NCBI RefSeq assembly: GCF_015500075.1
Contig: NZ_CP045496.1
Location: 1,240,001 to 1,304,000, forward strand
Length of the DNA stretch: 64,000 bases
From: Mesorhizobium sp. INR15
GTDB lineage: Bacteria > Pseudomonadota > Alphaproteobacteria > Rhizobiales > Rhizobiaceae
Direction: 5' to 3'
Shown in pieces: positions 59,376 through 64,000 of this stretch. The notes beneath the pieces were generated by a model. That model saw nothing but the letters and a program-made list of their open reading frames with translations, had not been told where the DNA came from and made no database searches. Within the stretch, counting starts at the first letter, position 1. Each line of letters begins with the position of its first letter. The position numbers were made by a program, and so were the translations under genes.

Positions 59376-60164
59376 CTAATAAAGCCCATCCCGTGTCAGG
59401 CTGACCACCAGTTGATCGACGCTCGGATCATCGAGCCTGATAACGTGCGCCATGCGGATCGCATGCCTTGGGCTGATGTTGGCAACGTCCTGGCGCATGA
59501 TGACCGAAACGAATGCCGGACCGGATTCCGTCAGCAGCATCGCCTTGCCCATCAGGACCGGCTCCGAGATGGGCGCCCATTGAACGGAGATCAGTGACGG
59601 TTCTCCGGTTTGCCGCCGGTTGATGCCGCTAAAATAGATCCAGTTCAGGCGCGAGATCGCCACCCCATAGTGGTTGCCGCGCGCCCGCGCCCATGTCGAG
59701 CCCCGGCGTTCCGACCATCCCGTCACACGTCTGAAGGTGACAAGCTCGGCTTCGCGCCGAACAAAGGTTACCGCGCGCATCAAAAGGTCGGCGCGGTTTG
59801 GGATCGAAAAATAAGTGAAGTAGGTTCCTCCGGCGATCGATGGGCTCGGGGGCCGGATCATCTGATTGAACAGGCTTTCGGAGATCGGCGGCAGCCCTGG
59901 GATCGTGGGCTCTTGCGCGCCATGGTCCTGATACAGTTCGGCTTCGTCGATCCGGAAGTAGTCGCAAATCAGCTTGGCGGTGGCCTTGTTGGGAACGGCC
60001 TGCCCTTGGAGATAACGCTCGAACTGGGTGCGATTGATGTGAAGTTCACGGCATACCGCGCTTACGGAAGCGTGGTCCTTGCAGAGCCGTCTAAGATTTG
60101 CAGCGAGATTCTCGCGAATGGACACGTCATTGCTTTCGCAGGCGAAATCATGATGGATTTGCAA
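59376..60164 (-). CDS. XRE-family (Cro/CI-type HTH) transcriptional regulator
   Basis: A 262-residue frame whose 5' end is a TTG at 60164; a GTG at 60125 (VSIRENLAANLRRLCKDH) gives a more usual 249-residue form. The HTH lies just after (SVSAVCRELHINRTQFERYLQGQAVPNKATAKLICDYFRIDEAELY). The remaining about 180 residues form an unknown ligand or partner domain (GGTYFTYFSIPNRADLLMRAV...). It is encoded on the same strand, 262 bp upstream of the peptide gene, and is the natural candidate for its regulator. A TGACAA-N9-TTGTCA repeat upstream could be its own operator. Confidence 0.82.
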   Translation of the reverse strand: MQIHHDFACESNDVSIRENLAANLRRLCKDHASVSAVCRELHINRTQFERYLQGQAVPNKATAKLICDYFRIDEAELYQDHGAQEPTIPGLPPISESLFNQMIRPPSPSIAGGTYFTYFSIPNRADLLMRAVTFVRREAELVTFRRVTGWSERRGSTWARARGNHYGVAISRLNWIYFSGINRRQTGEPSLISVQWAPISEPVLMGKAMLLTESGPAFVSVIMRQDVANISPRHAIRMAHVIRLDDPSVDQLVVSLTRDGLY

Positions 60165-60713
60165 TCCACCAAGGCATCTTCGGCCGCCCCTACCGAATGC
60201 CCTGGCACAAAGCGCAGAAAAACAGGTTTTGACGAAGCCAATGTAATGGGGCGGCTACCAAAAAAAATAGCGCGAATCCCGTAACAGCCATCTCCCTAAG
60301 TTCTATTGACAACCGATTCTCTTGTCAGTTCACGAATGTGTGGAACGGTAAGGCAAAACTTACAAGAGCCTAATGGCGTGATCCTACCGAGACAGCCGGG
60401 CTGGCCTCATTCCATGCTGGATCGGCGGGCGGTCGCGCCGCGCAATCTGGTCGACAGGAAATTTCCGTCGGAGCACGATCGCCTTCGCCTCGTGGCGAGC
60501 CGAGCCGTGCTGATCAGTCCGGTCTCGCCACCGCGTTGCGGCCCGCGCCATGCACTTTCAGTGCCCTCCGTCCGCCATGGTCGCGCACGCAGCGACATTT
60601 CAGTCGCCGCATATGCTTGGTGAAGCTTTGCCGCCATCGGTGAAGGAAAATCACGGGCAAGACCGCGTCCTTGAATCCTCGGTGCGCTGCGGGTTCGGCA
60701 CCGCTTCCAACGG
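60165..60713. other. 549-bp gap between acvB and the XRE regulator
   Basis: No convincing gene is seen; a 105-codon plus-strand frame here has no ribosome site and no family resemblance. The gap holds the TGACAA-N9-TTGTCA repeat and a weak hairpin CGGTGC-N12-GCACCG (60680-60703) just after the acvB stop, possibly a transcription end. Confidence 0.6.
60307..60327. promoter_or_regulatory. Inverted repeat upstream of the XRE regulator gene
   Basis: TGACAA-N9-TTGTCA, perfect 6-bp arms, 142 bp upstream of the TTG start. Such ACAA/TTGT dyads are common for XRE-type repressors; autoregulation is inferred. Confidence 0.4.
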
Positions 60714-62069
60714 TTACGACATTCGCGCTCTCATGCTGGCGATAAGTATCTTTGCCAGCGCGGGATAGTCCCCGTCGAAGTGATGCCCGCCCTTGGTCTT
60801 AAGTGTATCAATCCCAGTGAGCAGCGGATCGGTGCACGCCGTGTCTTCCTCGTCCTCGCCGTAGACGCACAGCACGCGCCCGCGCGGAATGGTGGCCACC
60901 GCCGGCGCCACGGCATGGTCGCCTCCGGCACCCAGCCAGGTGCCGACTGTCACCTGGAAGGTGATCGTATGCTGGGTGGCAAGAAGTCCGACGAACCGGA
61001 TGCGGTCCTTGATCCGGTCTGGCAGATGCGCCCAGGCGAACGGGAAGGTGTCGGCGCCAAACGAATAGCCGTAGATCGCGATCGGCAATTTGCCGGTCGG
61101 GTCAGCGCGGTCGATCATCGAGACGGTATCGTTGGCGATTTCCCCAGGCGTGCGTTTCGTCCAAAAGTAGCGCAGGGAATCGACGCCGATAACATGAACG
61201 CCCTGCCTGCCCATTTCGTCGCCGACGGCCTTGTCGAGGTCGCGCCAGCCGCCATCGCCTGAAAAAAACAGGGCAAGTGCGTATGGCTTGGAACTGGCGG
61301 GAATATCGACCGTTGGCAGGTCATTTGACGATGCATCGCTTGCGGCGATAGCCAGCACGGCATCAACGGCTGCGTCGAATCGGCCTGACGCACTGTCGGC
61401 GACGATCGCCTTTGCCCGCGCCACATTGTCCGATGGCCGATCGGACATTCCCGTGAGCGGGATGGCCGAGACCAGTGTGACCGGCGACGGCAATTCCGCG
61501 TCGAGCGCATAGGTGAAGCCGCCTGCGGGGCTCCTTGTCGCCGCCGCGCCCGGGCATGTCGGCAGGGAGGTAACCAGTGCGTTGGCCGGATCAAGGGCAA
61601 CCGCGCCCGCCAAGGTCGTTACGGGGGCATCGGCAACCGCGGCGTAGGCAAGCGTGCCGCCTTCGCCGATGCCGGCTACCACCGGGTGTAGATAGCTGCC
61701 GCCGCCAATCGCGCGAATGGCCTCCTTCGACAGGTTCTCCAGATCGGAGCCGAGATACATGCATTCGCCGCCGGCCAGATCGAGTTTCTGGCGATATTTT
61801 TCGAGATCGACCGGCAGCACGATCAGGCCCTTGTCGACCAGCGCATTCGCCAGATCTCGGTCGCGTTGGCCAATGCCGCCCTTTTGCGAAAACAGTATGA
61901 CCAGTCCAACCGGGTCTTGCCGCGGCTCCATGACCGCGATGTCGACCAACCGCTCGGCGGATACGCGGATCGAGCGCGGCACGGCCCGCGCCAGGTTGAA
62001 ATGCACAAGGCCAAATCCGGCGGCGGCCACGAGGGCCGCCACAAGCGCCCTCACGAGGTTCTTCGTCAT
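60714..62069 (-). CDS. acvB: AcvB/VirJ-like periplasmic lipid-modifying hydrolase
   Basis: A 451-residue exported protein with an N-terminal hydrophobic anchor or signal (residues 5-27). Two alpha/beta-hydrolase-like halves are visible; the second has FFSGDGGWRD (268-277) and the nucleophile motif GYSFGAD with Ser336. In Agrobacterium and Rhizobium, AcvB-type proteins are encoded with lpiA and hydrolyse lysyl-phosphatidylglycerol, balancing its level and affecting acid tolerance and, in Agrobacterium, T-DNA transfer. The ATG overlaps the lpiA stop by 4 bp, confirming the pairing. Confidence 0.9.
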   Translation of the reverse strand: MTKNLVRALVAALVAAAGFGLVHFNLARAVPRSIRVSAERLVDIAVMEPRQDPVGLVILFSQKGGIGQRDRDLANALVDKGLIVLPVDLEKYRQKLDLAGGECMYLGSDLENLSKEAIRAIGGGSYLHPVVAGIGEGGTLAYAAVADAPVTTLAGAVALDPANALVTSLPTCPGAAATRSPAGGFTYALDAELPSPVTLVSAIPLTGMSDRPSDNVARAKAIVADSASGRFDAAVDAVLAIAASDASSNDLPTVDIPASSKPYALALFFSGDGGWRDLDKAVGDEMGRQGVHVIGVDSLRYFWTKRTPGEIANDTVSMIDRADPTGKLPIAIYGYSFGADTFPFAWAHLPDRIKDRIRFVGLLATQHTITFQVTVGTWLGAGGDHAVAPAVATIPRGRVLCVYGEDEEDTACTDPLLTGIDTLKTKGGHHFDGDYPALAKILIASMRARMS

Positions 62070-64000
62070 TTGCGGATAAGTTCCAACGGCTTGCCGCTGA
62101 TCAGGGCAGTCACATCAAAAAGAGAACGTACGGTGTCCAGGCCGGGCGGGCAGATGAAATAGTGCGGGGTCCAGACCGGGTCGAACTTGTCCTTGAAGGC
62201 CTTCAGCCCATCGAAGCGATAGAGGTTCTGGCCACGCCGGTAGAGAAAGGATCCGAACCGGTTCCAGCGGGAGGCGAGCCGATTGGCGGACAGGCCGGAC
62301 AGGGGGGCCGCGCCAAGATTGAACCAGCGATAGCCCTGCGCCTTGCCGTGGAGCAGCAGCCTGGTCAGAAGCGCGTCCATGACGATCTTTGGCGCATCCG
62401 GCGCATGGCGCATCAAATCGACGGTCAATTCGCTCTTGTCGGCACTGCCCCATAAATTGGCGAAGGCTATGATGCGGCCCTGCTGGCGGATGACAGCCAT
62501 GTCGAATTTGCTGAGATAGTCATTCTCGAAGTAGCCCAGCGAAAAGCCTTTCTCGCTGCCGGCTTTCATATCCAGCCACGCGTCCGACACTTGCCGCAGA
62601 TCGGCAAGCAGCGGTGCGACCTGGTTGGCCTTGATGACCTCGAAGATCAGGCCATCCTTCTCGGCACGGCGATCGGCGTAGCGGAGCGGCTGGCGGCGTG
62701 GGCCGTCGAGGGTGAACCCCATCAGGTCGACGCGCGCGATCTCGCCAAGCTTCAGCGCGACAAGGCCCATGTCGAGATACATTGGCAGCTGCCCCGGTTG
62801 CACGCCATAGAAGGCGGTACGGACCGCGGAGCGGTCGGCAAGATCGTGAAAGGCCCAGGCAAGATCGGTGTCGCCTTCTATTGGCCCTATAGGTCCGCCG
62901 AGCGCGATAAAGCTGCCTCCCGAGCGTGCATACATGATGAAGCCACGATCGTCCGGGGACATCAGGAACTGCTTATCGCCGAGCATCGCCAAGGCCGCAT
63001 AGGTCACATTCGAGGAAGCGACGATGGCGCTGACGGCTGGAGGGATTTCCACACGTTGCTTGCGGTCGATGGCGTTCCGATTGACGGCCGTGTGAAGTGC
63101 CGCCGCTGCCGTCGCGATCAGGATCACGATGCTGGCGCGCAGGAAGCGCGGCGCATCGCCGTCGATGGCGAATTGCCAGAACAACTGGTTGGAATAGTCG
63201 ACGTCGCGATAGCTGAAAAAGCCAAGCCAGATCGATATTGCGACGATGCTGACAACACTGGCGAGCCAGCCCCATGACAAGGGTCCGGCACCCTCGATCG
63301 GACGACGGTAGAAAGTGGCGCGAAAGGCGATGAGGATTGCCGACAAGCCCAGGAGCACAATCGCATCCTCCCAGTCGAGGCCCTTGCCGATCGAGAATAC
63401 GGCCCCCAGGATGAAGAGGATGAGCGAGGCCGCCCAGGCCTGCTGGAGCCGGCGTGCGAGGCCACGTGCAAGGATCAGCATGGCGATGCCGACGAAGCTC
63501 GCGGCGAGGTGCGAGACCTCGATGAACGGAAGCGGCAGGAGGTCGGACAGAAGGTCAAGGCGTTCGGCCGCACGTGGAATGGAGCCCGAGAGCAACAGCA
63601 TGATGCCGCCGAGAAAGGTCGCACCCGCGGCAAGCGGGGGAATCAACGGCTCGAGGATGCGTCCCGCGGACAACACACGCTGCGACACATGGGCGTGTCT
63701 GACGTAAATCTCGAATGCCACGATACCGATGATCGCGATCAGGAAAGGCAGAAGCGTATAGATGACGCGGAAAGCAAGCAGCGCGGCGATGGCGTCCGGG
63801 TTGGTGCCGAGCCCAAGGCCGGCGATCATCGAAGCTTCGAAGGCGCCAAGCCCGCCTGGAGCGTGGCTGGCTATGCCGATGATGGTCGCCACGACGAAAA
63901 CCAGAGCGAAGACCGCCGGGCTGGTGGTGACCGTATCGGGCATCAGCACGTAGAGCGTTCCCGCCGCGGCGCAGACGTCGACCATGCCGGCCACGATCTG
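62066..64000 (-). CDS. lpiA: Lysylphosphatidylglycerol synthase/flippase LpiA (MprF type), 5' end outside window
   Basis: The open frame runs off the right edge, so the N-terminus is missing; 643 or more residues are seen. The first half is membrane-embedded (at least eight hydrophobic spans up to about residue 320, including GLGAFEASMIAGLGLG), the flippase part. The soluble C-terminal half is the GNAT-like synthase (DDRGFIMYARSGGSFIALGGPIGP, GYRWFNLGAAPLSGLS, FGSFLYRRGQNLYRFDGLKAFKDKF). It transfers lysine from Lys-tRNA to phosphatidylglycerol, lowering membrane charge under acid or peptide stress. It is co-transcribed with acvB. Confidence 0.93.
   Translation of the reverse strand, partial: QIVAGMVDVCAAAGTLYVLMPDTVTTSPAVFALVFVVATIIGIASHAPGGLGAFEASMIAGLGLGTNPDAIAALLAFRVIYTLLPFLIAIIGIVAFEIYVRHAHVSQRVLSAGRILEPLIPPLAAGATFLGGIMLLLSGSIPRAAERLDLLSDLLPLPFIEVSHLAASFVGIAMLILARGLARRLQQAWAASLILFILGAVFSIGKGLDWEDAIVLLGLSAILIAFRATFYRRPIEGAGPLSWGWLASVVSIVAISIWLGFFSYRDVDYSNQLFWQFAIDGDAPRFLRASIVILIATAAAALHTAVNRNAIDRKQRVEIPPAVSAIVASSNVTYAALAMLGDKQFLMSPDDRGFIMYARSGGSFIALGGPIGPIEGDTDLAWAFHDLADRSAVRTAFYGVQPGQLPMYLDMGLVALKLGEIARVDLMGFTLDGPRRQPLRYADRRAEKDGLIFEVIKANQVAPLLADLRQVSDAWLDMKAGSEKGFSLGYFENDYLSKFDMAVIRQQGRIIAFANLWGSADKSELTVDLMRHAPDAPKIVMDALLTRLLLHGKAQGYRWFNLGAAPLSGLSANRLASRWNRFGSFLYRRGQNLYRFDGLKAFKDKFDPVWTPHYFICPPGLDTVRSLFDVTALISGKPLELIRK

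Noticed and set aside
60306..60623. A 105-codon frame in the acvB-XRE gap
   Set aside because: No ribosome site, no recognisable similarity and no operon partner; treated as non-coding.

Overview
The window looks like chromosomal DNA of a Mesorhizobium-like alphaproteobacterium (Hyphomicrobiales). It has high GC, dense ABC-importer operons of rhizobial type, a pcaIJF locus under an IclR regulator, a TonB/ExbB/ExbD set, the lpiA-acvB lipid pair, and several copies of palindromic intergenic elements of the kind common in rhizobia. The genus is an inference from gene content. No rRNA, tRNA, CRISPR array, complete insertion sequence or prophage was seen.

Layout, left to right. (1) 1-899: the end of a 3-hydroxyacyl-CoA dehydrogenase. 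(2) 923-11246: a compact nine-gene operon for ring hydroxylation and hydroxyquinol-type ring cleavage: FAD monooxygenase, two intradiol dioxygenases, maleylacetate reductase and a five-gene HAAT-type importer. A divergent LysR regulator lies at its head. (3) 11469-20317: a LuxR-type regulator with a degenerate receiver, then a serine-cycle cluster (sgaA, malyl-CoA lyase, mtkA, mtkB, hydroxypyruvate reductase, ppc). (4) 20354-26084: a LuxR regulator divergent from a polyamine-type ABC importer and an SDR. (5) 26133-27998: an AmpR-like regulator and a class A beta-lactamase. (6) 28076-41239: a divergent cluster built around a second polyamine-type importer. It holds two MGT-type glycosyltransferases, three tandem small cupins, an aldehyde dehydrogenase, a glutamine-synthetase-like ligase, a PuuB-like oxidase and a GntR/FCD regulator. 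(7) 41520-45267: IclR regulator and pcaIJF, which would take the 3-oxoadipate made by region 2 to succinyl-CoA and acetyl-CoA. (8) 45430-50207: a BMP-family (nucleoside-type) ABC importer. (9) 50286-50663: a decay scar of two gene ends, followed by a 51-residue membrane protein, a luciferase-like monooxygenase and an ABC exporter. (10) 54109-56897: a palindromic operator, a fhuC-like remnant and exbB-exbD-tonB. (11) 56965-60164: a small operon in which an XRE regulator and a 31-33 residue peptide gene precede a SagB-type dehydrogenase and three small unknown proteins. (12) 60714-64000: acvB and lpiA (5' end outside).

The most notable region is 56965-60164. A very short, basic peptide gene with its own ribosome binding site is followed by a 14-bp RNA hairpin and then a SagB-type flavin dehydrogenase. 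That is the layout of a minimal ribosomally made, modified peptide (RiPP) system, but no YcaO cyclase, radical SAM enzyme or exporter is adjacent, and the peptide has no cysteine. The glycosyltransferase/triple-cupin/gamma-glutamyl cluster (28-41 kb) is a second candidate for an undescribed pathway.
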